Assembly: GCA_039619475.1 (NCBI GenBank) | Contig: CM077115.1 | Coordinates: 489,821,352 to 489,885,351, forward strand | DNA length: 64,000 nucleotides | Reading direction: 5' to 3' | Source: Icerya purchasi | Taxonomy: Eukaryota; Arthropoda; Insecta; Hemiptera; Monophlebidae | Shown: positions 12,991 through 25,429 of the stretch, in pieces | Layout: every line of letters begins with the position of its first letter | Position numbering within the stretch: the first letter of the stretch is position 1 | Position numbers and translations under genes: made by a program | Notes under the pieces: model-generated | The model's input: only the letters and a program-made list of their open reading frames with translations | Databases searched by the model: none | What the model was told of the DNA's origin: nothing

Positions 12991-13345
12991 TAATGAAATC
13001 CACGATTACAAATTGCTACATAATCCATAAACGAATCGTATATGCTAGCGGATGTTGGCTAAACGTTTGGATAAAGTAGTGTAACATTGCAATGGTTCCG
13101 AAATCGGCAGCAGAACGTAATCGGGAATCTTACGAAGACGCTCCGCGCTCGTCTATACCGCCCATGAAGACAAATTAGCAAAGGACTTCGAACTAGTAAC
13201 TTTTCTACAGCCGTCAGTTTTGCCGAATGAAGCAACAAGTATCGCTTATAGCTAAACGTCGATTTACAAAGGCTCTCGTCAACATTTCTGGCGTGACATC
13301 CTCTGGCAATCGTTTGACTACCATTCGCTCGTTTTATCCGAGTAA

Positions 13346-15197
13346 AGGTCGAATCACACACATTCGTAACGTGACAGTGACGTGTCCGTAACGAGATTGT
13401 CGCCGGCGGAAAACTACATTTCTCGTTGCAAAGTTAGATAGCGCTATTCACACACGTTCGGTGCGAGACCGGGACGGCGCCGGCAAGTACTCTCCTCGTG
13501 AAACGTGACGTGATCTCACAGTGATTCGCGACGATATTTTTACGTTTTCACGACGTGACGACGACGACATTTCTTGTGTTTTCTATTGCGGAACGAGTTG
13601 GTTCTTAATGATGAACGACGAAAAATTGATCGTAATTATACTGTGCTTTATGATCAATCTGATGGACGGTATATGGACACAGAGTATAGAAATTTGTTCG
13701 GCGTCAAGGTGGCGATCGGGTTCGTAGTCTGTTGAATGATGCGTGAAAATATGCCGATTTGGTGTTATGTGCGCGGATGGCAAGCTATGTCGAGGCGTGA
13801 GAAATTGTAAAAAAAACGGAAAAATGGTATAACGTTATCTGCTCGCGGAGAGAGAGTCGGTTGTGTTATAAAATAATTTACTTTTTTTTTTTATTTCTAT
13901 TCTTATTTTTACTCACTCACAAAAAAATATCTATTGAACAAAACTTTCTTATATATCTATATCTCTAAATTATACACGACAACGATTTAAATTGAGGCAG
14001 CTGCATAAAAAAACGTACACTGATTAACAAAACATGATTATACATACACATCTAAATTCGGGTTTTTTTTTTTGGTTTTTTTTTTTTTATTGGCCTGAAC
14101 AAATACAGTTTATTTGGCCAGTTTCGGTTTTGTCAATCATTTACACTACTATACTCACAAATTATTACAAAAAAACAAATATAAATTTATATATATTTTC
14201 AACATAATTCTCTCGCCTGTATTTTAAACTATTTCATCATTTTTATTATTTACAATAAATTTTATTTTCTCGTCGACCCTATCGTGGCTGGAACACCATA
14301 ACCGATAGGCAGGACAAACACCGCCCTAAATAGTTTAGAATGTTCTAAAAAATTCGGTCGTATAAATGTGAGAATGTATGAGAAGATTGTTCAAATGATA
14401 TGTTATGAAATTAATTTTCATTTTTTTTTTTTTTTTGGTTTAAACTCCTTGCGCGAATTTTCTTATATATTTTTTTTTTAATTCTAAAAAGCCTAATTGC
14501 TCTGCACGGTAGAGTTATTCCGGTCGTGGTACGCCGTGATGTGCCCCATTGGCGCCCGTTATATTGAATAAAAATTTTCGGTAAATACACAATATTCAAC
14601 GGAAAAGCAGCGGAATAATTGTGTCTCTTACATTATCAGCAGATTTTTTAAAAAAATATAGAATTATAAAATCTAGTAAAAATCGGTTCAAAACTTGAGG
14701 GGATCTAATTAACTTATGTTGAGTATCTACATCGTAATTATTGAGAACTCTTACCGCAAGTCTTTCTCTAGGAGAGATAGCTCTTCTCCAGTGTGTATCT
14801 TCTTTTTTAAAGTAATCTTGCTAATTTACTCAACAATAAATTGAATGAATTTTCCGTCATTCGAAAATATTCGTGAAATTTTGATCCATCTTCTGCCAAC
14901 TCTTTATACAGAGTTACGAATACCCCTTCAACCCCCCCCCTCTTTTTCCATGCTTCATGAACCCCCATTTTCTTCTTTTACGTTTAACTTGCTCTTCTCC
15001 TTCTTCATCCAAAATTAAATCAATCGTAATAAGTTCGTCATCTGAAAAATTTGCCACTCTATGTAACACGATCACTGCACGAGTAGAACACGTTCCGGTG
15101 TGAATTCAAATCACTTGTGGTTCACGTTGGCCGACGTACGTCCCGGTCACGTCCCGTGTACGTTACTGATACGTCACGAATGTGTGTGAATCAACCT
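13346..15197. mobile_element. PIF/Harbinger-like DNA transposon defined by TIRs and TAA duplication
   Basis: The left end begins AGGTCGAATCACACACATTC. The reverse complement of the right end begins AGGTTGATTCACACACATTC. Similarity continues for about 40 bp. Both are flanked by TAA (13343-13345 and 15198-15200), a TWA target duplication of the kind made by PIF/Harbinger transposases. The 1.85-kb interior is AT-rich with CpG-rich subterminal ends. I found no transposase motif, so it looks non-autonomous. An ATG frame at about 13611-13727 begins MNDEKLIVIILCF but has no recognisable domain. Confidence 0.65.
14045..14105 (-). other. possible retro-tail sharing a GTTCAGGCCAATAAAA end
   Basis: On the minus strand the sequence reads TTTGTTCAGGCCAATAAAA and then a long A-rich tract. 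The same 16-base end followed by an A-rich tract occurs at 40484-40530. It may be the 3' end of an unidentified retroelement. Confidence 0.3.
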
Positions 15198-15255
15198 TAA
15201 TGGGGCAACTGGACGTCACCTTCTCGTACTGACCAAGATCGGCGACCCCTACTAC

Positions 15256-16231
15256 CAAGGATGAATCCAGTGGGTTTTTTTGGGGGAAGGGATGCCCCAA
15301 AAAACTCTAAAATCCCCCCCCCCCCCAGAACTTTTTTTTTTTTTTTTTTCTTAATACAAGCTGTTTAAGAATACAGCAATTTAATAGGAAATAAAATTCT
15401 TTTTATTCGCTTTGTTTACAGTTATGTCAAAAATTGCTGCCAAAATATATTGAAATGGTTCATTTAGTCGTTTATTTTTAAATTTCAAAATTGCCAGATT
15501 TATTTTTAACAGCAAAATAAAACTTCATAAAATAGGAATAAAAAAAAATAATCATTTAAAATTTGACTTTGACGTTTGCTTGTTATTCTATGAAAAAATT
15601 TATATGCTTTTATCGCGAATGTGCGAAAGAAGTAAAATATTGACCAGCTAAAAAAAATATTAGCTGCAGTTCGTATTTTTTGTCAGCGTAAACGGGAACT
15701 GTAACGTTTTACATCGATCCATTTATCATTAATATCAATAAATTATTTTTAAAGGTTTCTTTTCGGTTTTCATTTGTTCCGTTCTTTTTTTTTTTTTTAA
15801 ACGTGATCTATAGACAACTTCATTTCTGTTTCTGTTGCTTTTTTCTTGTTTCTTATTTAAAAGAAAAGTCCCCATTTAAAACAGCTGAAACGCCGCGGCG
15901 TATTCATTTATTATAAAAAGATGATGAACCCATTAGAATGTTTTCACAATATGATGTTCTTTAATGCTACAATTAGAATTAATCATTTTAAAACTAATTA
16001 AAAAAACATTGTTGTTTATAATCGGTCATTTTACTTCGGAATTTATTATTCACACTTACTTTTTCATTACTTTAAATTACATAATAAATCATGTTTTACA
16101 TATTTGATTCTGATTCAGGAATATCACAAAAAAAATTTTTCAGTAAAAATATTAAAAAAATCTCTGCCCCCTCCTCCCCTAAGAACATAAATTGCCCCCA
16201 TCCCAGAAACAGATTCCTGAATTCATCCCTG
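15256..16231. mobile_element. non-autonomous hAT-like element
   Basis: The left terminus is CAAGGATGAATCCAG and the right terminus in reverse complement is CAGGGATGAATTCAG (13 of 15 identical). The 8-bp flanks are CCTACTAC (15248-15255) and CCTACTCT (16232-16239), a 6/8 match to an 8-bp duplication, which is the hAT hallmark. Long G/C runs lie just inside both ends. The 976-bp interior is AT-rich with no transposase motif. Confidence 0.6.
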
Positions 16232-17265
16232 CCTACTCTACAACGCTACTGTCTTTGAACATCTCATCCTTTCCTGATAATCTGGTTCTGTTGAATGATC
16301 TATCTCACATGTACTATAAAAGTTTTTCTATTTTTAGCTCCCTCGATTTAACGTTTTTTTTTTTTTTTTTTTTTTTTTATCCTAATATATTACTGTTAAC
16401 TACAACTGCATAACCGTGCAGGCTGCTATGGTAGTGATCATATTCTTATTTTATTTATTCTCCGTAAATTTTCTTCTCTTGCCTACTTCAGACCTCTCGC
16501 CCGCGCTCCTAGGTGAAATATTCCCAAAACTCTAATTGGATTGTTTTCCGTTCGGTTGTTGGGTCTTCGTTTTCCAACATTCCTAGTGAATCGTATCCCA
16601 TCAATACAATTCATTCCTTCATTCCATCAACTATGCTCCTTCATTTTTCTCTTTTCTCGTTTCTCCTCAACGTCTCAATGCGGGAGCTCACCTCCCTCTG
16701 GCGGAATGAAGAATGTAACGCCCCTTCTAATCATAGCCGCGCTACCTTTAATACACTCCGGTCTAATTCTATGCCCGAAAACTTTCTTGTCCGTAAACAC
16801 GGACTAATGAAGTAGCTAAAAAATCCTCTTGAAAGAAATTCTTTCTTTTCAAGATCCACTCCGCTTAATCATATTTGGAGGGCAGCCACAGCATTTAAAC
16901 ATCCATCCTCCGAATATCATTCCATCTACAATACCCTCATCGATGGTCTATTAAATTTTATTGATTTTGTCACTCCAACATATGTTCATAACAATCATAA
17001 ATTATATCCTTTACTTTTTCCAAAAGAGTCTCGCGTCATTTCTTTATTTCCGATTTCACTATGAATGAATTAAAATCTACTCTTCACAAATCATCTAGTT
17101 CCATTCCCCGGGTCTTGGTGGGATTACTTTTTACGTTCATAAAAATCTACTTGATTTATCTCACCGTATTTTTTTTTAACATTTTCAACTCTTTCCTTTA
17201 CGGCAGAGTTACGCATCTTTCCTGGAACTATTTTCTTGTTATTTTCGTCCCGAAAATTCAAATTT
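16232..17265 (+). pseudogene. I-like retrotransposon ORF2 fragment: endonuclease end to RT start
   Basis: The piece NLVLLNDLSHMYYKSFSIFS matches NLILLNDQSPTLYKSPSIFS of the large copy at 46.9-47.0 kb. The end near 17180-17265 gives FNIFNSFLYG and LSWNYFLVIFVPK, equivalent to IFNSFLLSG and IWNSFIIISIPK. A 22-base T run (about 16355-16378) interrupts it, and several frameshifts are present. It starts exactly at the hAT-like element's right target duplication, so its upstream part may lie beyond that insertion. Confidence 0.65.
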
Positions 17266-17429
17266 GAATTTGTTGTCGACTACTCAAAAAATAAGATGCT
17301 ATTTAAGAATAATCGTAATATTTTTTAAACGAATTTCGGAATATTTCATATTTCATCGAATAATTATTTTTACATTTTAGTGCAAATTTCAAGGTATGTT
17401 TTAAAAAGAAAAAATAAACAAAAAATTCT

Positions 17430-17985
17430 TTTAATTACCGATAACATTCGGTGATTAGCAACACAGTCAAAAACTACTGGAACACCGTTTGGCTCCAAAC
17501 GCCAAGCACACTCCACGAGTTTAGAAAAGATACCTACGAAATCATGCCAACTCTCAGTAGGCACGAGCAGTGTGTCCTAACTCGTATCCGCATTGGACAC
17601 ACATACTTGACACATTCGTTCCCCATATCTAAAAAACCGTCTAACCTGTGTCAACGCTGCAACATGCCTATATCGGTGAGGCATCTTTTGATCGAGTGTA
17701 ATCACTACCAGCAGGCCAGACAACAAGCGGGTATTACCAACGGCCTTCCAGAGATGTTTTCGGACGCCGAGAAGTGTAAAAAAATCGTAGCCTTTCTCAA
17801 AGACATCTCAATATTCCAACTTATCTAACTTCCTCAGCCTTTAGCTGACTTCTTTGATTATTTTTTTGTTTCGCGCATTTTCCAATATTCAACATAAAAT
17901 GTTATAATTCTCTGTAAAACCATAGTCGCTAATGACCTTGTAGTCCAAAAGCGACTTGTAAATACAATAAATAAATAAAATAATC
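17430..17985 (+). mobile_element. 5'-truncated fragment of a second I-clade-like retrotransposon
   Basis: One open frame, 17451-17828, encodes only the C-terminal end of an ORF2: LTRIRIGHTYLTHSFPIS, then a Cys/His motif (LCQRCNMPISVRHLLIECNHY), and it ends FLKDISIFQLI. This arrangement downstream of RNase H is characteristic of I-like elements. The untranslated end runs to an (AATA)n tail at about 17960-17985, unlike the poly(A) tails of the other I-like family in this window. The frame is intact over 125 residues, so the insertion may be fairly young. Confidence 0.7.
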
Positions 17986-18011
17986 ATCATATTCAAATGT
18001 ATATTTATATA

Positions 18012-18540
18012 TTATGTTTTAAAAATTTTAATCCAGTCAGAAATCGATGAAAGAAAAGAGGCAAGAATAGGAACTACCTTTGCAGACGGCAAAGTTAAAA
18101 TGTAGGAAGCATTGTAGTGAGTAGGAAAATTCAGTTTTAATAGGTGAGCGTGCAGGATATTACGTTTGAAGGAAAGATTAGAACAATCAAACAGCCCTCG
18201 GACAGAATCACAACCGAATGTAAGGTCACTAGAGTTCAATGGACAATAAGCGGACGGGGGGAAAGGACAAAACGATACTGTGAGAATGGGAGGAAGTGCG
18301 ATTGAACCGCGACGGCGGATAGCAATAATGAGGAAACGTTTGTGAGAGCAGGAGAATAATAGAACCAAGAACAGGGAGGGGGTTTAAGCCGAATAGAAAG
18401 GTAAGGTGAGTTAGGATTAGAAAAGGGCGAAGATATGTAGAAGCCTGACTTGATTGTTTCGTTGGAGGGGGAGGAGGGTATGCTACGTCTAGGAATCTTT
18501 TTAACGAAATAAGGAAAGTGTAATGATGCCTTTTGGACCA
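18012..18540 (-). pseudogene. I-like retrotransposon ORF2 C-terminal fragment
   Basis: The minus frame 18368-18012 includes SAYCPLNSSDLTFGCDSVRGLFDCSNLS and YNASYILTLPSAKVVPILASFLSSIS. These match SPYCNFHPSDHDCVCDANHILFECSLL and CASYILFFPSPDVVPILAEFISSIS at about 49.9-50.1 kb. A second frame upstream carries FSNPNSPYLSIRLKPPPCSW. Neither RNase H nor a poly(A) tail is present. Confidence 0.65.
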
Positions 18541-18948
18541 AAAGAAATGATTGCATCAACGAAAAAATTGAAATTATAACAGTCCTGTAAAAAACTTCTA
18601 AACCGAAATTTCTCAAATTAAGTAATAGAAAGAGACCTATTTTCCGATAAACCCGATTTTCAGTAGAGTAAGTTAATAGATGGAAACAATAAAACACACT
18701 TAAATAGTCAGGCGAAACAACAAAATAGCCTTAAAAACGAAATGACAAAATTTTTAACAGGCTAACATTTGAATGTGTGTTTCGTTGTTTTGCCTCTATT
18801 AACTTATTTAAATGTGTTTGTTGTTCGATTGAAATGTGTCTTTCTGAATTTACTATTGACGTATTTAGCTGTAAGTGGGGTTTACGAGAAAAAACGTTTT
18901 CCTCCGATTTTTAAGGAATTACGATTTATGACAATTTTTTTTTTGATA

Positions 18949-18984
<36 letters not shown>

Positions 18985-20350
18985 GAATGTGATTTACTTC
19001 AGAAAACTCGATGAAACTATAGATTTAACAAACGAAGAAAAAGGCATATTCTACTAAATTTGTCGGCAGTGATTAATAAATAGTGAGGTGTATTTGTTAC
19101 TACGAGAGTCTAAATTACTTTTTAGTACAAAATCCAATAAAAACCAAATGTAAATAAGAGTAAGATGAGTTAATACTAAGAGGTAGAGAGTATTTTTTTA
19201 AAATATATGAATGAGTTTTCATAAGTAAAAAAGCATATACATTTTAAGTCGGTGTATTGCAAAAAATTGAAAAAGAAAAATAAAAAAAAAAAGCAAAACA
19301 ACATTACTAATCGAAATTCGTATTACAAAATTTTGGACAATTTTCTTTCACCGCCAATCATTTAGATGGCGGAACGAGAAAAATTCAAAAATGTCTATTA
19401 ACTATAATTTGGGAAAAAATACAAGTCACGGTTTTATTAAACGATAATTAAATAGCAAATTGCCTTACACAAATGAACAGTTACGAAATTAAGGCAAATG
19501 ACACGCAGAACGTGCCAACGGGATTTTAAAAGTCCTATAGTATTTTTCACGCTGCTCAGATGCGGATTAAGGATTTCCCGGGACGAATCTTGAATGAGGG
19601 GCCCCGCTTCGAAGAAAAAAAAGGTGAAAAAATTTATTATCATATACGTGCAAACAAACAAGCAAAACAAAAAGAAGCTTATTGTGTACGCACGAATGAT
19701 TAATGAACAATTGAAATCCTGCTCTCTTTAAAAAATCGACTTTCTTACCCTAACAAATGAAGTATCCACATAAATTTTATATATACATGTTAATATTTGT
19801 AACTTTTTGTTAATAACATTATCTTTTTCTATGAAAAAATATTTATACATATAAATTAAATATTGTGTGGGTAGCAAAAAAATAATCGTATTTTAAATAA
19901 AAATAAAAACTTTATTTATAATTCATTATCTGGGGCGGCGTTGCGACGATATTTCTGCTACAGCGGTTTTCAAGCTAATATTGATACACCCATGCGATGT
20001 TTTTGATCAAGTTCTTTTATTTAAATTAAGCAGGCGTGTTTAAAATTCCGTAATTGTTTATGTGATCAGAAAAAGGTGAATGAAGCGCAGTATGATTTAT
20101 TAAATTATTCAAAGTACAAATATATATTTGTAATATCAGCATTAAAACTCGGTTTTACTTTAAATAACTTTTATACAGTTCATTAATAAAAAGGTATTAA
20201 CTTTCAATAAAAAAAAAAAAAAATAAAATATCGTTAAAATCAAGAATATTTCAGATCGTAATACGTTTTTATGTAGAAAAAAGTTTTACAACGATTGTAT
20301 GGGAATGGAGAATCGTTATTAATCGATTTTTGTCGAATGTTTATTTAATG
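18541..20350. other. AT-rich intergenic DNA with (ATT)n
   Basis: An ATT microsatellite of about 10 units lies at 18952-18982. No coding or RNA signal is recognised. Confidence 0.6.
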
Positions 20351-20359
20351 TTTATTTAT

Positions 20360-21090
20360 CAGTGGACCCAAAAGTGGTAACTGAATGTAAACCCAGAGAA
20401 GTCTATACACGTATCTTTTTTCAATAGAAGAGACCATGATAAAGAAGTATTCGTAGGAAACAGTGTGATACAAAAGAAAAATGAAGTAAAATATCTGGGG
20501 ATACACCTAGACAAAAAACTAACGTGGAAAGTTCATATACAGAAGAAAAGAAAAGAACTGGACCTAAAATTTAAAAAATTATACTGGCTCATAGGGCACA
20601 ATTCTGAATTGTCCCTACAAAATCGATTACTGGTATACAAAGTAGTACTGAAACCAATCTGGAATTATGCCGCACGAATTTTGGGGATGCGCGAAGAAAT
20701 CAAATAGGGCAAAAATTCAGCGCTTCCAGAACAAGGTGTTACGCTTAATTTACCGAATGCCTTGGTATGTGTTTAACGAAGCTATACATCAGGATCTAAA
20801 CATAGACAACGTTGAAGAAACTATCCATAAGCAAGCTCAGAACCACTTCAGCCGATTACGTGTTCATCCAAATCAACTAGCAGCATCACTTGCACATACG
20901 GACGTAACGACTACGCGACTAAAAAGAACAAAGATATATGATCTAGGTTCATAGTGTCATAGTTTGCAAGGTTAAAGCACCGCTGCGTGCACCTTCTTCA
21001 CGTGATTATTAATAGATACTATTTATTAGATAGCCTCTGAACTGGCTAGTTATAAATTAGCAAAAATAAAAGGGGAAAAAAAAAAAAAAA
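20360..21090 (+). mobile_element. 5'-truncated Jockey-like retrotransposon copy
   Basis: Starts in the RT thumb region: QWTQKW, NVNPEKS, VKYLGIHLDKKLTW. It runs through two overlapping frames (20465-20707 and 20667-20954; frameshift near 20680) that match the 22.97-24.79 kb copy (KYLGMLLDQRLTW, RLKRNNLNDII versus RLKRTKIYDLGS). It ends with a 15-A tail at about 21076-21090. It is a dead-on-arrival truncated insertion. Confidence 0.75.
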
Positions 21091-21094
21091 TTAT

Positions 21095-22955
21095 TATTCG
21101 GCGCGTACGTTAAAGGACTCACTAATTTTTTCTAATGCGATAAATTAGATTTATCGTAGAATATTTCTATAAAAATTCATTTTGATGTATCGCTTAGTTT
21201 ATTGGGGGAAAAAAAAAGGGAGAAAGAATTCCTTTTAAGATAAAAAACGGAAATTTGAAATGTCGCATTTTTACAGTATTGAGTATTTTGAGAAAAAAAA
21301 ATTAAATTTTGGGCGTAGAAAATTAATTTTTTTTCTATTCAAAAGCGCGGGGCCCTTTGGCGGCTGGAGCCCGGGACTACAGTCCCCTCTAGCCCCGCAT
21401 AGATCTGCTCGGTGTTTAATTTGATAGGATAAACAGGCATTATTTCATTGGATAAATAGTGTGCCATATTTTTGATCAGATGTGGTGAGCTACCCCACAC
21501 GTACCGCGACGATAGTATTTTGTTAATTTTCCTGTGACAACTTTAAAATTTACAGTTTTTCTAGTTATGATTAAAGAGATAGATGTTAATGAAATAAATA
21601 AATTTATACTAAACCTCTACTACTACATGAGTATAAATTGCACGGAATGAAAGGGAATAAACTTGAAATATACTTCAGCTTTAGAGCCGGTGTATTTCGC
21701 AGACCGAATTAATTTGCATCGATAATGTGAAAAGAGAGAAAAGCAAACCTGCCGGATTCAACTTTAAATGAAATTACCAAGTTAAAATTAGCCGTAACCG
21801 TCTGGAAATTAATTTCATTAATAATAAGCGAAGCGAGTTTTTCCCCTCTATTTTTGCACGCGATTGTGATTGCCGAACTATTTGCCAAAGAGTGGGGCGG
21901 GGTTATTTCATCTTTATAACTACAATTGTCACAATCCCGGTTTTTTGTTAACGTGACTAATGCGGATTAATTTGGCTCGGAAATTTATCGTACATTTCAA
22001 TTTCCTTTCCTATACTATACAATTTATGACAAGTATAAATTCGTTTATTTATTTTTAGCTTATGTTTTTTTTTTTAATCGATACTAATTCTATTAGGAAT
22101 TATAAATTGTATTTTAAAATTATCGACTAAAAACAAAAAAAAGGTGTCTACTTGTTGAATCATTTTTAACAAAAACTTAATTATTAAATCACTATTAAGC
22201 GCATGAAAATTCTTCATAGGTCTTATTTGTTCGTGTATTTAAATTTAAATTTAAATTGTATACAAATATATAAGAGAAGATGTTATTCGTACACTTTCCT
22301 TTCATCAGCAGATAACACATCGGCCATTGTCGGAGCTTCAAGAAGCTTTTACAAAGAATGCAGAATGTTCGTGTTCGAACTGTTTCGTCCGCACATTCCC
22401 AAGAAGAATGGAATTGAAAGATTCGTCGTGCTAAATGTAAATGAAACATTTAGCCGCTATTTGTCAAACGAAAAAACGAAAAAAAAGAAAAAACTAAACA
22501 GATTTATATCTTATAGTAATTCAAAAATTTATACCGAGGGAAACTTTCTATTTTCATTACAGAAATGTATTATAACAGATTCAGCGCTAATAACGTTTTA
22601 TTATTACAGATTTTAGTGAAAATTTAAGCATTTGAAATGTAATTTATCAAAAGATTTTTCCAGGTCGTATTTAGTTTGTATCTATCGACTATATCGGTTT
22701 TGCATTATTTTTATAAAAATCTTTAAATAGAAATGGGTAAATTCAGGGAAGTTGCGATTCGTTTAATAACTACGGGGTAGTTTGCAGCCAAATTTTCACT
22801 ATTTCAATATTTCACCTTTAACCGCGTAGAGAGGAATTTGCGAATCTCTGAAATGTTGAAAATGGTAAAAAATTAAAACGAGAAACCGGCAAAAAGTAGA
22901 ATTGGGACGCCCCACATTTGATAAGTGCGGAAGATGGAAATCCATCTTTTATTTT
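21095..22955. other. AT-rich intergenic DNA, nothing recognised
   Basis: A few short frames such as 22203-22616 lack any motif and are opposed by overlapping frames. This is the longest stretch here without an obvious mobile-element signature apart from 52.6-57.1 kb. Confidence 0.45.
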
Positions 22956-22969
22956 CATAATTTCTTCGT

Positions 22970-24786
22970 AAATAAGAAATTGCAGAGTTTTCTGCAGAGT
23001 CTTAGTCCTTCCCACGACAAGCACTACTCCCTTTGGAAAGTAACTAAGAAAGTTAAATGTGCAAAACAGCACAACCCGCCTATCAAAAATGAAGCAGGGC
23101 AATGGGCAAGAAGCGATACCGAGAAAGCTAACATTTTTGCACAACACCTAGCAGACGTGTTCCAACCACACTCATCCGATACAAATAGTAAGCATGAGCA
23201 AGAGATCTCAGAGTTCTTGGCACATATCCCTGATGACCAACAGTGCATTAAACCTGCATCCCCAAAAGAAGTGTAACACGAAATTACGGCCTTAAAAACA
23301 AACAAAGCTCCAGGACATGATTTAATAACAGCCAAGATTTTAAAAGAGCTTCCGAAGAATGGTATATTGCTCATTACTTACATCTTTAATGCTATCTTCA
23401 GACTAAAGCATATGCCAATACAATGGAAAATGGCTCAAATAATTATGGTGCTTAAACCTGGTAAGCCTGCTAATGTCGTCTCGTCATTCAGACCAATATC
23501 GCTAATGCCTGTGCTATCCAAAGTCTTCGAAAAATTATTTATGAAAAGAATAATGGGGATTGTTGATCAACTGAAAGCTATACCGGATCACCAATTTGGC
23601 TTTAGAACCAAACATTCCACCCTAGATCAAGTCCACAGAATTGTCAACAAAATTGAAGACGACCTTGAAGATAAACGAATTTGCTCTACAGTATTTTTGG
23701 ATATTTCTCAGGCCTTTGACAAGGTCTGGCATGATGGATTGCTTTTCAAAATCAAAAAGATTCTCCCTTATAATATGTATAAACTAATTTCATCTTATTT
23801 AAACGAACGATTTTTCATAGTAAAAGTTCAGGAAGAAGAATCTAAACTACACCCGGTGTGCGCTGGAGTCCCGCAGGGCAGTGTTCTGGGTCCGCTGTTT
23901 TACATACTTTATACAGCTGACCTTCCGATTACCAGTAACACACTAACTGCAACATTCGCAGATGATACCGCTGTATTAGCTTCGGATACTTCTGTAAACC
24001 TTGCTACAAGAAATTTGCAGAATTCTCTAGATCAAATATATAACTGGACAAAAAAGTGGAAAATAAGTATAAATGAAAACAAATCAGCCCACGTAGTATT
24101 CACAAATCGAAAAATGATCAGTGCCCCAGTCGCAATAAATCATAAGCAAATACCAACTCTGAGTGGGACCAAATATTTGGGCATGTTACTTGATCAGAGA
24201 CTAACATGGAAACAGCACATCATCTCTAAAAAGAAAGAGATCAATCGTTTAATAGCTTCCATGTATTGGCTTATTGGAAGAAACTCGGCATTAACAATAG
24301 ATAACAAATTATTAATCTACAATGCAATTATCAAACCAACCTGGAGCTATGGAGCTCAGTTATGGGGTTGTGCAAAAACTTCTCACATAAAAATTATTCA
24401 AAAATGCCAGAATAAAATACTTCGTCTAATAACGAATGCGCCCTGGTTCGTAAGAAATGATGACTTGCATAAGGACCTATGCGTTCCTACCGTAATAGCA
24501 GAAATCAGACGATATGCACTCCGCCATATAGATAGATTACATAGGCATCCAAATACAGAAGCAATGGCGATATTAGATAACGTACACAACACAAGAAGGC
24601 TGAAACGAAATAATCTGAACGATATTATTTAGTTATCATTTTATTTATATTCTTTTGAGGTTTCTGTCACCGGATGGATAGCCTCTTCACGTTATATATA
24701 TTTCTCCTTTTATCTTAATTACTGGATAGTCCATGAGGACTAGTTGTAATTTGTTATAATAAATATAAAAAAAAAAAAAAAAAAAA
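22970..24786 (+). mobile_element. 5'-truncated Jockey-like retrotransposon with target-site duplication
   Basis: The 11-bp sequence AATTTCTTCGT occurs immediately before the insertion (22959-22969) and immediately after the poly(A) tail (24786-24796), giving sharp boundaries. The insert begins within the linker before RT and ends in about 20 A. Confidence 0.85.
22986..24632 (+). pseudogene. Jockey-like reverse transcriptase, one in-frame stop
   Basis: One reading frame covers the whole stretch, with a single nonsense codon (TAA at 23274-23276, right after PASPKEV and before HEITALKTNKAPGHD). The RT motifs are intact: FRPISLMPVLSKVFEK, HQFGFRTKHSTLDQV, VFLDISQAFDKVWHDG, AGVPQGSVLGPLFYILY, TFADDTAVLA (catalytic Asp pair at about 23958-23965), and TKYLGMLLDQRLTW in the thumb. 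The endonuclease is absent because of 5' truncation. Only one lesion in about 1.6 kb indicates a recent insertion. Confidence 0.85.
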
Positions 24787-24804
24787 ATTTCTTCGTGAAA
24801 AAAC

Positions 24805-25045
24805 TGATGAAATTTTGCACATCGATAGAAGACCATCAGTATAGATGAATTGTGTAAAATATTAGAATGCATCTTTTGGATTTATGCGAGAAATTTAAAT
24901 TTTTTAGCGGTCGCATTTCACGGATAATATACATATAGCCATTTAGACAAAAATATGTCAGATTATGTTTATTTACCTTGTACAAATGGTTCGGAGGATT
25001 GAATATTCCAAAATGAAATGTATTAAACAAAAAAATTATTAAACA
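24805..25045 (+). repeat. dispersed repeat, copy A (left part)
   Basis: Matches in reverse orientation the sequence at 37545-37030 (shared stretches include ATCGATAGAAGACCAT and GTGTAAAATATTAGAATGCA). Copy B carries a retro-insertion where copy A does not. The right part of copy A lies near 26450-26600. Confidence 0.6.
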
Positions 25046-25429
25046 AGTTCAGTCAAACATGAGGTTTCACGCGCTGAGGATTCCGTATGTTAAGTTAAAG
25101 ATAACCATAATTTTCATTTACAAAATACTAAATTCAAAACAAAAATAATTCCAAAACAGATATTTTTAGTCCAGTTCTTTTTCACACATCACGCAGTGTC
25201 ATCATATTGTACTGCAAAAAAAAAAGAAATTCTAATAAATAAACGCTATTTAGTCCTAGATTTTTGGAAGGATTAATTATCAATAAGTATTTAAAAATTT
25301 GTAATTGTACTTGTTTGTTTTCCGAACTTCTATATAGTTATATTTGAATACTATTACTTAAACCACCTTCCTCGTTTGTCACTATTTATTAGATTACGAT
25401 TTTTAAATAAAATTTATTTAGATATATAC

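Noticed and set aside
22203..22616. 137-codon plus-strand frame
   Set aside because: Low-complexity Lys/Phe/Tyr-rich, opposed by another frame, no recognisable domain.
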